NCBI RefSeq assembly: GCF_025567625.1
Contig: NZ_JAOQJC010000001.1
Location: 62,001 to 126,000, forward strand
DNA from: Paenibacillus sp. J5C2022
GTDB lineage: Bacteria; Bacillota; Bacilli; Paenibacillales; Paenibacillaceae
DNA length: 64,000 bases
Direction of reading: 5' to 3'
This document shows, piece by piece, positions 54,941-63,377 of this stretch (position 1 is the stretch's first letter; every line of letters starts with the position of its first letter). The position numbers were made by a program, and so were the translations under genes. The notes beneath the pieces were generated by a model. That model was not told the origin of the DNA. It saw nothing but the letters and a program-made list of their open reading frames with translations, and ran no database searches.

Positions 54941-56160
54941 CACCTTCCTTCTTCCATCATCGCATCACTGCGATTGTCGGCAGTTGTGCTGCTTGCCTTG
55001 TGCGGCGATGCCCAGCGCCATACGAGCAGCAATGCCGCTCCGGCCAGCATGGCACCGAACAGAAATCCGCCGGCCAGCCCCCAGTTCTCATTCAAGTATC
55101 CTGCCGCGAACGGTCCTGAGAACATGCCGAAGGCATAGATGGCTTGGTATAAGCCCATAGCGGTTGCCCGCTGGTGCGGCTGGACGTCACGTATGGCAAG
55201 CCCGAGCAGAAGCGGCAAATACAACCCTTGGGCAAAACCGTTCACTGCCTGCGTGGCATAGAGCCATTCCAGCGACTGGACGATAGCCAGCGAAGCGGTA
55301 CAAAGGCCGCCGGTCGCGAAGCCTAAGCCGATCGTTCCCCAATTGCCCAACCGGGGAACGAACCATGTCGCGGTCAGATAAGATGCTGCGGCATGCGGCA
55401 GCATAAAAGCGAACACTAGCCAGGTGAGCTGAAAGCCGCTCGCTCCGAGCTGATCCGCTTTCAGCGGCGTAAAGCCGAACATGGTGATGAATAATACGCC
55501 ATGACCAAGGATGGAAAGCGTGGAGACGCGCAGCAGCAAAGGGGTGCGTACGACATCGCCCGCCTCCGTCAGCGACATACCGGAGCGCTGCTGTCCGGTC
55601 TCCTCGGATTCTTTCAGTGAAAGCGCAAGCAGCAAGCCCATCCCCGCTACGAAGGCGCCTGCCCAAAATGGCGCGGCAGGAGCAAGCTGCTCGCTTAGCC
55701 AGCCGCTAAGCAGCATGCCGATCATTTGGCCGGATACCGTCATGACGCTTATATTGCCCATTGCTCTTGAAGTGTCATGCGGTTCGAAGTACCCGGCATA
55801 CATCACTGTAAAGGCTACCCAAGTGGAAGCGCAGAGCCCGGCCATGAGCCTTCCCGCAAGCGGCCAGATCCACAATCCGGGCAGCAGGAACAATAAACAG
55901 CTTAAGCAGGCCGCCATCATGCCGATCAGAATGAACAGTTTGCGCTTGCGAAGCGCATCCGACCAGATGCCGAGCGGGAAGCGGACAGCAAGCTGCATAA
56001 AGCCATAACTGCCGAGCACAATGCCAATAAATGCGATGGAGTATCCACGGTCGCTCAAATATGGAGTAAAGATCGGCACATAAATGTACATGGATATCCA
56101 ATATAACAGCGTGACGCCGGTAAACAGCAATCTTTGCCCTCGCGACGCTTTCATTTTCAT
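54940..56160 (-). CDS. Major facilitator superfamily transporter
   Basis: 406-aa membrane protein with about twelve hydrophobic segments. The loop after the second helix has RFPLGIWSDALRKRK, a version of the MFS motif A, and a central cytoplasmic loop has SLKESEETGQQ. A late FAQGLYLPLLLGLAIRD is seen. It looks like an efflux-type permease of the broad YcxA/YfkF sort, with no predictable substrate. GAGGAG-type site before the ATG. First gene of a two-gene operon with the HAD hydrolase. Confidence 0.87.
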   Translation of the reverse strand: MKMKASRGQRLLFTGVTLLYWISMYIYVPIFTPYLSDRGYSIAFIGIVLGSYGFMQLAVRFPLGIWSDALRKRKLFILIGMMAACLSCLLFLLPGLWIWPLAGRLMAGLCASTWVAFTVMYAGYFEPHDTSRAMGNISVMTVSGQMIGMLLSGWLSEQLAPAAPFWAGAFVAGMGLLLALSLKESEETGQQRSGMSLTEAGDVVRTPLLLRVSTLSILGHGVLFITMFGFTPLKADQLGASGFQLTWLVFAFMLPHAAASYLTATWFVPRLGNWGTIGLGFATGGLCTASLAIVQSLEWLYATQAVNGFAQGLYLPLLLGLAIRDVQPHQRATAMGLYQAIYAFGMFSGPFAAGYLNENWGLAGGFLFGAMLAGAALLLVWRWASPHKASSTTADNRSDAMMEEGR

Positions 56161-56340
56161 CGACAGCTCCTCTCCTCAATCACTGTATCGCAATCGCACC
56201 CAATTTGTCATCCCATGTTCACAAGATTATAGGAAACTTCCGCCAGTCGTTAACGTAGTGGAGTACAGTTGGTCGTCCAAGGCCGTTATAATGAAAGAGA
56301 TAAATCAAAGGTCGCATTGGACCCGGAAAGAGGGATGGAG

Positions 56341-56913
56341 ATGAATCAAAACGATCGTATTACGGAAAGCAACGAACGCTACTTAAAAAGAAGGAAGCGG
56401 TTGAAGGAAGCGAGGGAGTGGATCTTTTCGCTTGGTATCGCCGTCTGTGCATCGCTGCTCATTCAAAACTATGCCTACGCGCAAACCAAAGTACATAATG
56501 TATCGATGCAGAACACGCTGGTCGAAGGTCAACGGCTGATCGAAGATAAATGGTCATACCGCTTCCATGCACCCGAAAGAGGAGATATCGTCATCATTTA
56601 CGGCGACCAATTCGATACACGGCTAGTGAAGCGGGTTATCGGCTTGCCGGGTGAGACGATCGCAATGAGGAACGGGACGGTCTATATTGACGAGGAGCCT
56701 CTGAAGGAGCCGTATGCAAAAGGCGAATCGTTCGAAGGTTCGCTGCAAATGCCGTTGGTCGTGCCGGAGGATGAATTCTTCGTACTGGGGGACAATCGCG
56801 AGCGCAGCCTGGACAGCCGCTCCTTCGGCACCGTGCCGAAGAGCGCTATAGAGGGGAAGATTGTGTTTCGTATTTGGCCTGTGCATGATTTTGGTCTTTT
56901 GGATAAAAAATGA
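56341..56913 (+). CDS. sipS: Signal peptidase I (SipS type)
   Basis: 190-aa membrane serine protease that removes signal peptides. One N-terminal membrane helix (about residues 25-45), the catalytic Ser55 in NVSMQNTL, the catalytic Lys97 in DTRLVKRVIGLPGE, and box E GDNRERSLDSRSFG. The Pro two residues after the catalytic Ser-Met, found in almost all family members (SMxPT), is Asn here. The ATG at 56341 is set by AGAGGG 6 nt upstream. Confidence 0.9.
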   Translation: MNQNDRITESNERYLKRRKRLKEAREWIFSLGIAVCASLLIQNYAYAQTKVHNVSMQNTLVEGQRLIEDKWSYRFHAPERGDIVIIYGDQFDTRLVKRVIGLPGETIAMRNGTVYIDEEPLKEPYAKGESFEGSLQMPLVVPEDEFFVLGDNRERSLDSRSFGTVPKSAIEGKIVFRIWPVHDFGLLDKK

Positions 56914-57015
56914 ATTCGTAATAATTTTGTAAGATTCCATTTCTATATCGTTTAGAATTGCGCGGTATTCTAGACGAGGGAAGGAAAGGGGCTGCTCCAT
57001 GAAGGACGTGATGCA

Positions 57016-58500
57016 ATGTCCATAAGATTACGGCTGTATCTCTCCTATTTGGCTATGGCTTTCGTTCCCGTCATTCTCATGAGCAGCTTTTTCATTCTGC
57101 TCTATCACTTGAGCGGCAAGGAAGATTTGCGCAAGCTCTCGGAAGAAAGACGGGAGGAGTACTTTAACCAGGCGTTAATCTATGGCGAGTTAAAGTATGT
57201 GATCGACGACGATACGGGCAGACTGGAAGATAAGGCATTTCTCCATGAACTGCAGACGAGGTTGAGAGAACAATGGGCGGGACTTCTGGTCGGGCAAGAC
57301 GGTGTGCTTACGAATGTATCGCCATTTCTGATGGAATTGTCGCCCGAGGAAGATTGGGCCGAATTCTATCGGGAGCCGCCGGAGAAAACCAGCTTTCATC
57401 TGTACCGGTTCAGCACCCATCAAATTGAATTTCAATACCCCGACGGCAGTGCAGGACGTATCGTCCTGTTGAATCGCATGGAGACGATCCCGATATTCTG
57501 GGACCCTCTGGTGATGATTATTATGCTGCTGTTCGTAGGTCTTACAAGTCTTATACTGACCTATCTGGTGTCGCGAAGCATCATTAAGCCGCTGCAATCG
57601 CTAAGAACGGCCGCAATCCGCATGAAAGATGGGGATCTGTCGGAGAAGGTTGCGCTGGGGCGCAAGAAACCGTCGAAGAAGAGTTGCCGCGACGAGATTG
57701 TTCAGCTCGGAACGGCATTCGAAGAGATGCGGGATCGCTTGAAGCAATCCATCGACCAGAGCTTGCAATATGAAGAGAACAGGAAGCAGCTGCTTTCTCA
57801 TATCTCCCATGATTTAAAGACGCCGATCGCGGCTATTAAAGGATACGTTGAAGGCATTCGCGACGGCATTGCCAATACGGACGAGAAGCGGGAGCGCTAC
57901 ATGCTGACGATTTACCGGAAAGCCTCCGAGATGGATCGATTGATCGACGAGCTGTTCCTCTTCTCCAAGCTGGATCTGCAGAAGGTTGCTTACGACTTTA
58001 AGGTCGTGGATATCGGACTTTATCTGGAGGACTTCATGGAAGAGCAGCGGTTCCATCTGGAGAAGTCGGGCGTGAAGCTGCAATTCCATAGAAGGGAAAG
58101 CGGAGAGCTGCCGATTGCAGCCGATCCGGACAAGCTGAATCGCGTATTGGCGAACATATTGGACAATAGTGTGAAATACATGGCACAGCAGGATGAGAAA
58201 GGCGCATCCGCGATTGAGGTCGACATATGGAGAGCGGGACAGTATGCCATGATTGCTATTCAGGACACAGGGCCAGGTATAGAACCGGATGATCTTCCTT
58301 ATATATTCGACCGGTTCTATCGTGCCGAGCAGTCGCGTAATTCGGAGACGGGCGGCAGCGGTCTTGGACTTGCCATTGTCAAGCAGATTGTGGATGGCCA
58401 TAACGGCGAAGTATGGGCAGAGAACGGGGATGAAGGCGGCGCGCGCTTCTGCCTGAAGCTTCCTCTTGTCCAATCTCTCCGAGGTGGTGAATGGGAATGA
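57016..58500 (+). CDS. Sensor histidine kinase
   Basis: 494-aa membrane kinase. Two membrane helices (about 8-30 and 163-185) enclose an extracellular sensing domain of ~130 residues without a recognised fold. HAMP (about 185-240), H-box HISHDLKTPIAA with the phospho-accepting His265, and an HATPase domain with NILDNSVKYM, DTGPGIEPDDLPYIFDRFYR and GSGLGLAIVK are visible. It overlaps the following response regulator by 4 bp, so they form a pair. Signal unknown. Confidence 0.92.
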   Translation: MSIRLRLYLSYLAMAFVPVILMSSFFILLYHLSGKEDLRKLSEERREEYFNQALIYGELKYVIDDDTGRLEDKAFLHELQTRLREQWAGLLVGQDGVLTNVSPFLMELSPEEDWAEFYREPPEKTSFHLYRFSTHQIEFQYPDGSAGRIVLLNRMETIPIFWDPLVMIIMLLFVGLTSLILTYLVSRSIIKPLQSLRTAAIRMKDGDLSEKVALGRKKPSKKSCRDEIVQLGTAFEEMRDRLKQSIDQSLQYEENRKQLLSHISHDLKTPIAAIKGYVEGIRDGIANTDEKRERYMLTIYRKASEMDRLIDELFLFSKLDLQKVAYDFKVVDIGLYLEDFMEEQRFHLEKSGVKLQFHRRESGELPIAADPDKLNRVLANILDNSVKYMAQQDEKGASAIEVDIWRAGQYAMIAIQDTGPGIEPDDLPYIFDRFYRAEQSRNSETGGSGLGLAIVKQIVDGHNGEVWAENGDEGGARFCLKLPLVQSLRGGEWE

Positions 58501-59186
58501 AGAACATCTTGATTATTGAAGACGAGCTGGCTATCGCAGAATTGCAGCGAGATTATTTGGAAAGCCACGGGTACAGCGTCCGTATAGAAGGCAGAGGCGA
58601 CAAAGGACTGGAACTGGCGCTGACGGGCAAGTACGATCTGCTCATCCTGGATGTGATGCTGCCCAAGCTGGACGGCTTCGAAATATGTCGGGTGGTGCGG
58701 AACGCACTGGAATTGCCCGTCTTAATGGTGACGTCGAAGAAAGAAGATATTGACAAAATTCGCGGACTTGGACTTGGCGCCGACGACTATATAACGAAGC
58801 CATTCAGTCCCAGTGAACTAGTTGCAAGGGTTAAGGCCCACTTATCCAGATACGATAGGCTCACTTCGGGACAGTCGGAGCGGGGACAATTTATTCAGAT
58901 TAGAGGGCTTGTCATCGACAAGCTGTCGCGAAGAGTGACGATCCATGAGCAAGAAGTGATGCTGACCTCGAAGGAATACGATCTCTTGCTGCTGCTGTCC
59001 TCGCATCCCAACCGCGTCTTCCAGAAGGAGGAGCTGTTCGAGCGAATATGGGGGCTGGATTCCAATGGGGATGTTGCAACGGTAACCGTTCATATTAGAA
59101 GGCTGCGCGAGAAAATCGAGCATGACCCTTCCAATCCCCAGTTCATCGAGACGATATGGGGTGTCGGTTACCGGTTGAAAGTATAA
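58497..59186 (+). CDS. OmpR-family response regulator
   Basis: 229-aa DNA-binding regulator. Receiver domain with the acidic pair EDE near residue 8, phospho-accepting Asp52 (LILDVMLPK) and Lys in ITKPFSPSEL; C-terminal winged helix (RIWGLDSNGDVATVTVHIRRL and ETIWGVGYRL). The ATG at 58497 is favoured: ATGA overlap with the kinase stop and GAGGTGG 9 nt upstream. It stands directly before an RND exporter, which it may control. Confidence 0.93.
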   Translation: MKNILIIEDELAIAELQRDYLESHGYSVRIEGRGDKGLELALTGKYDLLILDVMLPKLDGFEICRVVRNALELPVLMVTSKKEDIDKIRGLGLGADDYITKPFSPSELVARVKAHLSRYDRLTSGQSERGQFIQIRGLVIDKLSRRVTIHEQEVMLTSKEYDLLLLLSSHPNRVFQKEELFERIWGLDSNGDVATVTVHIRRLREKIEHDPSNPQFIETIWGVGYRLKV

Positions 59187-59209
59187 ACTTGTAAGAGGAG
59201 TGTAGCCAG

Positions 59210-62200
59210 TTGAAAAGTATTATTAATTTCTCGTTGAACAACAAATTCGCATTATGGATCATGACGGCAATCGTTATGTTCGCAGGTCTGACAGCCGGTA
59301 TGAGCATGAAGATGGAGACGATTCCGGACATTACCATTCCGATCGTGAGCGTTACGACCGTCTACCCCGGTGCAGCACCCGATGAAGTGATGGAAAAGGT
59401 GACCAAGCCGATCGAGCAGCGCACACGCAACTTGAAAGGCGTCAATATGGTCATGTCCACTTCTTACGAGAATGCCTCCAATATCGTACTTGAGTATGAC
59501 TACGATACGGATATGGAGAAAGCGGCTACGGAAGTGAAGGAGATTCTTGCCGATATTCCGCTTCCGGAGGGCGTACAGACTCCCGATATCTCGCGCATCA
59601 GCTTCAACGCATTCCCGGTCGTATCCATCAGCTTGTCCAATGACAGCTTGGACCTGGCGGCCTTGACGAAGGAAGTCGCGGAGAGCATTCTGCCAAGGCT
59701 ACAGGGCATTGAAGGCGTAGCGGACGTTCAGGTGTCCGGCCAGAATGTTATGGAAGGCATATTGACCTTCAAACCCGATGTGCTGGAGGAAATCGGATTA
59801 ACCGAGGATATGGTGAAAGGCATTATTAGCGCTTCGACGCTGAAGGTGCCGATGGGCATCTTCGAATTCGGCGAAAGCGAACGCGCAGTTGTCGTAGACG
59901 GCAACATCGCGACGGAAGAGGATCTGAACAATCTCGTTCTAGTTCCTGGAGTCAAGCTCAGCGATGTAGCCGAGCTGACGATCGAAGGCAAGGCGGAGTC
60001 CGTCTCGCGCACGAATGGCAAGGATGCCATCGGTATTAATATCGTGAAGTCGGCGGATGCGAATACCGTCGATGTCGTCAACTTGGTGAAAGAAGAAATC
60101 GCGGATATGGAAGCGGCCAATCCGGATATGCTCTTCACGATATCGCTTGACCAAGGGGAACCAATTGAAGAGTCTGTCCACACGATGTTGAGCAAAGCTA
60201 TTATTGGCGCCATCGCGGCAATTATTATCATCATGCTGTTCCTGAGAAATATCAGGTCTACCATTATCTCCGTCGTATCCATTCCGCTGTCGATTGTTAT
60301 CGCGCTTTATCTGCTTAAGCAGATGGATATTACGCTTAACATTATGACGTTAGGTGCCATTACGGTGGCGATCGGACGCGTAATCGACGATTCCATCGTC
60401 GTCATCGAGAATATCTATCGCCGAATGTCGCTCTCCGGCGAGAAGTTGAAGGGCAAGGAACTGATCCTGGAAGCGACGAAAGAGATGTTCGTTCCCATTA
60501 TGGCTTCCACGATTGTCACCGTTGCCGTGTTCCTGCCGATGGGACTGGTATCCGGAATGATCGGCGAGATCTTCCTGCCATTCGCGCTTACAATCGTGTT
60601 CGCGCTGGCGGCTTCCTTGCTTGTGGCAATAACCGTCGTGCCGATGATGGCGCATATGATGTTCCGCAACGGTCTTAAGGGCAAGTTGCATGACGACAAG
60701 CCGGGCAAGCTGGCCATGTCTTATAAGCGCGTACTGGAATGGACGCTGAACCATAAGCTGGTCACATTCGGTCTTGCTACGCTGCTGCTCATCGGGAGCA
60801 TTATGCTGTTCCCGCTGGTCGGAGCCAGCTTCCTTCCGGAAGACGAGCAGAAGCAGCTGCTCGTCACGTATAACCCGGCGCCAGGCGAGACAAGAGAGCA
60901 AGTGGAAGAGATGGCGCTTCAAGCGGAGAAGGTGCTTCTGGAGCGCGATGGCGTTCGCGTCGTACAATATTCCGTCGGTGGACAAAATCCGTTCAGCCCG
61001 GGCGCTTCCAAGCAAGCGCTGTTCAACCTGAGCTATGACAAGGAATTCAAAGGATTCTCGGAGGAGAAGGAGGCCGTTGTTCCCGTCTTGCAAGAGCTAG
61101 GTGGGAAAGGCGAATGGAAGCAGCAGGACTTCTCCGGCGGAGCGATGGGCGGCTCGGGACTCTCACTTCTCGTGTTCGGTCCGGATATGGATTCGCTGCA
61201 GCCTGTCGTGAAGGACATCATGGCAGAGCTGGAAGGCGTAGAGGACCTGGAGAAAGTGGATTCCAGTCTGAGCGAGACGTATGAGCAATATCGCATAGTC
61301 GCCAATCGCGACAAGCTGAGCCAGTATGGATTGACGGCTGGCAATATAGCGATGACGCTCAGTCCGGTGCGCGATCGTCCCGTCCTTGCAACAGTGGAGA
61401 AGGACGGAGAAGAAGTGAATGTGTATTTGAAAGTGGAGGAACGATCGTATAGCAGCCGTACGGATCTGGAAAATGTTATGATCCCTTCGCCAATGGGCAC
61501 TGCGGTAGCGCTGAAGGAAGTGGCTTCGATTGAGGAAGGCGAGACGCCGAACACGATTACGCGGCGCGACGATCGCATCTATGCCGAAATTACGGCCGAT
61601 GTGACCTCGACCAATGTCGCAGCCGTGTCAAAAACCGTGCAAGATCGCATTGATGCAATGGAGCTGCCAAGCCATATTGAAGTCAAGCAAGGCGGTGTAA
61701 CCGAGCAAATGCAGGAAACATTCAGCCAGCTTGGGCTTGCGATGCTGGCAGCGATCGCCATCGTCTATCTGGTGCTCGTATTGACATTCGGCGGCGGTCT
61801 GACGCCATTGACCATCCTGTTCTCGCTGCCATTCACCGTCATAGGAGCCATGCTGGGCTTGCTTATCGCTGGCGAAACAATTAGCGCGACAGCGATGATC
61901 GGCGGACTGATGTTGATCGGCATTGTAGTGACGAATGCGATCGTGCTGATCGACCGCGTTATTCACAAGGAGAATGAGGGATTGACTGTAAGGGAAGCGT
62001 TGCTGGAGGCCGGCGTAACAAGGCTTCGTCCGATTCTGATGACGGCAATCGCGACGGTCGGCGCTTTGCTGCCGCTCGCACTCGGCTTCGAATCCGGCGG
62101 CCTTATCTCCAAGGGAATGGCGGTAACGGTAATTGGCGGTCTGACCAGCTCGACGCTTCTTACGCTCATTATTGTTCCGATTGTGTACGAATTCCTGAAC

Positions 62201-62248
62201 CGGAAGAAGGACAAGAAGAGAGCGCTGGCTGCCGGGCAGCAAGCTTAA
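59210..62248 (+). CDS. RND-family exporter (SwrC/AcrB-like)
   Basis: 1012-aa inner-membrane proton-driven exporter. Helix TM1 near residue 12, a first large extracellular domain, TM2-TM6 with the proton-relay region AIGRVIDDSIVVIENIYR, a second extracellular domain, then TM7-TM12 with LTFGGGLTPLTILFSLP and GIVVTNAIVLIDRV. The Firmicute relative SwrC gives resistance to self-made surfactin. TTG start with AAGAGGAG 9 nt upstream; 23 bp after the response regulator, likely in one operon. Substrate unknown. Confidence 0.9.
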   Translation: MKSIINFSLNNKFALWIMTAIVMFAGLTAGMSMKMETIPDITIPIVSVTTVYPGAAPDEVMEKVTKPIEQRTRNLKGVNMVMSTSYENASNIVLEYDYDTDMEKAATEVKEILADIPLPEGVQTPDISRISFNAFPVVSISLSNDSLDLAALTKEVAESILPRLQGIEGVADVQVSGQNVMEGILTFKPDVLEEIGLTEDMVKGIISASTLKVPMGIFEFGESERAVVVDGNIATEEDLNNLVLVPGVKLSDVAELTIEGKAESVSRTNGKDAIGINIVKSADANTVDVVNLVKEEIADMEAANPDMLFTISLDQGEPIEESVHTMLSKAIIGAIAAIIIIMLFLRNIRSTIISVVSIPLSIVIALYLLKQMDITLNIMTLGAITVAIGRVIDDSIVVIENIYRRMSLSGEKLKGKELILEATKEMFVPIMASTIVTVAVFLPMGLVSGMIGEIFLPFALTIVFALAASLLVAITVVPMMAHMMFRNGLKGKLHDDKPGKLAMSYKRVLEWTLNHKLVTFGLATLLLIGSIMLFPLVGASFLPEDEQKQLLVTYNPAPGETREQVEEMALQAEKVLLERDGVRVVQYSVGGQNPFSPGASKQALFNLSYDKEFKGFSEEKEAVVPVLQELGGKGEWKQQDFSGGAMGGSGLSLLVFGPDMDSLQPVVKDIMAELEGVEDLEKVDSSLSETYEQYRIVANRDKLSQYGLTAGNIAMTLSPVRDRPVLATVEKDGEEVNVYLKVEERSYSSRTDLENVMIPSPMGTAVALKEVASIEEGETPNTITRRDDRIYAEITADVTSTNVAAVSKTVQDRIDAMELPSHIEVKQGGVTEQMQETFSQLGLAMLAAIAIVYLVLVLTFGGGLTPLTILFSLPFTVIGAMLGLLIAGETISATAMIGGLMLIGIVVTNAIVLIDRVIHKENEGLTVREALLEAGVTRLRPILMTAIATVGALLPLALGFESGGLISKGMAVTVIGGLTSSTLLTLIIVPIVYEFLNRKKDKKRALAAGQQA

Positions 62249-62285
62249 TAAGCCGAAGCATGCAATAAGCGTGCTTAACAATGAG

Positions 62286-62322
62286 GCAAGTCCCACGGAT
62301 TTTAATCTGTGGGGCTTGCTTT
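62286..62322 (+). terminator. Terminator after the RND exporter
   Basis: GCAAG-rich arm 62286-62301 pairs over 16 bp (two G-T pairs) with 62304-62319, ending TTTCG. Confidence 0.7.
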
Positions 62323-62467
62323 CGTATTTGTTGATGATGCGGAAGCGGAATGCGTCGTCGCAGCTGATGCGAACAATTTTGCCAAGGCAGGCGCTTTTAT
62401 ACCGGTATAGCTGTTATACTGTTGGATAAGCTGGAAAATCGTATGATGAGTGAAAAGGAAGTGGATA

Positions 62468-63355
62468 ATGATGTTCAGTCCGGATCAAACAACAATAGGT
62501 TTCATAGGCATCGGTGTCATGGGGACCAGTATGGCTACTCATCTTCATCATGCGGGTTATGAGGTGCATCTCTATACGCGTACAAAAGCAAAAGCTCAGC
62601 CCTTGCTGGAGAAAGGAATGCACTGGGCTGATTCCCCGAGCGAATTAGCGAAGCAATGTCAATGCATCGTGACGATCGTCGGTTATCCTCGGGATGTTGA
62701 AGAGGTCTATCTGGGGGAGGATGGCTTGCTGAATCATGCATCGCCTGGTTGCGTTCTTATTGATATGACAACGTCCAGTCCCTTGCTCGCCAAGCGAATC
62801 TACAAGGCAGCGGCAGAGAAGGGCATGCATGCACTGGATGCGCCGGTATCCGGTGGAGATGTAGGTGCAAGAAACGCTGCGCTGTCCATCATGGTAGGGG
62901 GCGACGCCGAGGCGTTCCGGCAAGCGGAGCCGATTCTGCGGCTAATGGGCAGCAATATTATACGGCAAGGCGAAGCCGGCGCCGGGCAGCATACGAAGAT
63001 GGTGAACCAGATTGCGATTGCATCCAATATGATTGGCGTGTGCGAGGCGCTGGTCTATGCCAAGTCGGCCGGTCTCGATCCGGCATCGGTGCTGAAGAGC
63101 ATAGAGACGGGGGCGGCGGGAAGCTGGTCGCTGCAGCATCTTGCTCCGCGTATAATTGCGGGCAGGTTCGAACCGGGCTTCTTCGTCAAGCATTTCATCA
63201 AGGATATGGGAATCGCCTTGCAGTCTGCTGAAGAAATGGCTATTCGTCTCCCGGGTCTCGAACTTGCGAGGAAGCTGTATGGCGAGTTGGCGGATGCGGG
63301 GTTCGGGGATGAAGGCACACATGCGTTGTATAAATTGTGGGAGATGAACAAATAG
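62468..63355 (+). CDS. NAD(P)-dependent beta-hydroxyacid dehydrogenase
   Basis: 295-aa member of the 3-hydroxyisobutyrate dehydrogenase/tartronate semialdehyde reductase family. Cofactor motif GFIGIGVMGTSMA near residue 9, substrate motif DAPVSGGDVGA, and the catalytic Lys177 in HTKMVNQ. ATG 62468 (or 62471) follows AAGGAAG with good spacing. It stands alone between a terminator and the vanW-like gene, so the substrate cannot be read from context. Confidence 0.9.
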   Translation: MMFSPDQTTIGFIGIGVMGTSMATHLHHAGYEVHLYTRTKAKAQPLLEKGMHWADSPSELAKQCQCIVTIVGYPRDVEEVYLGEDGLLNHASPGCVLIDMTTSSPLLAKRIYKAAAEKGMHALDAPVSGGDVGARNAALSIMVGGDAEAFRQAEPILRLMGSNIIRQGEAGAGQHTKMVNQIAIASNMIGVCEALVYAKSAGLDPASVLKSIETGAAGSWSLQHLAPRIIAGRFEPGFFVKHFIKDMGIALQSAEEMAIRLPGLELARKLYGELADAGFGDEGTHALYKLWEMNK

Positions 63356-63377
63356 CAATCGGGATGGGGGAGCGACA

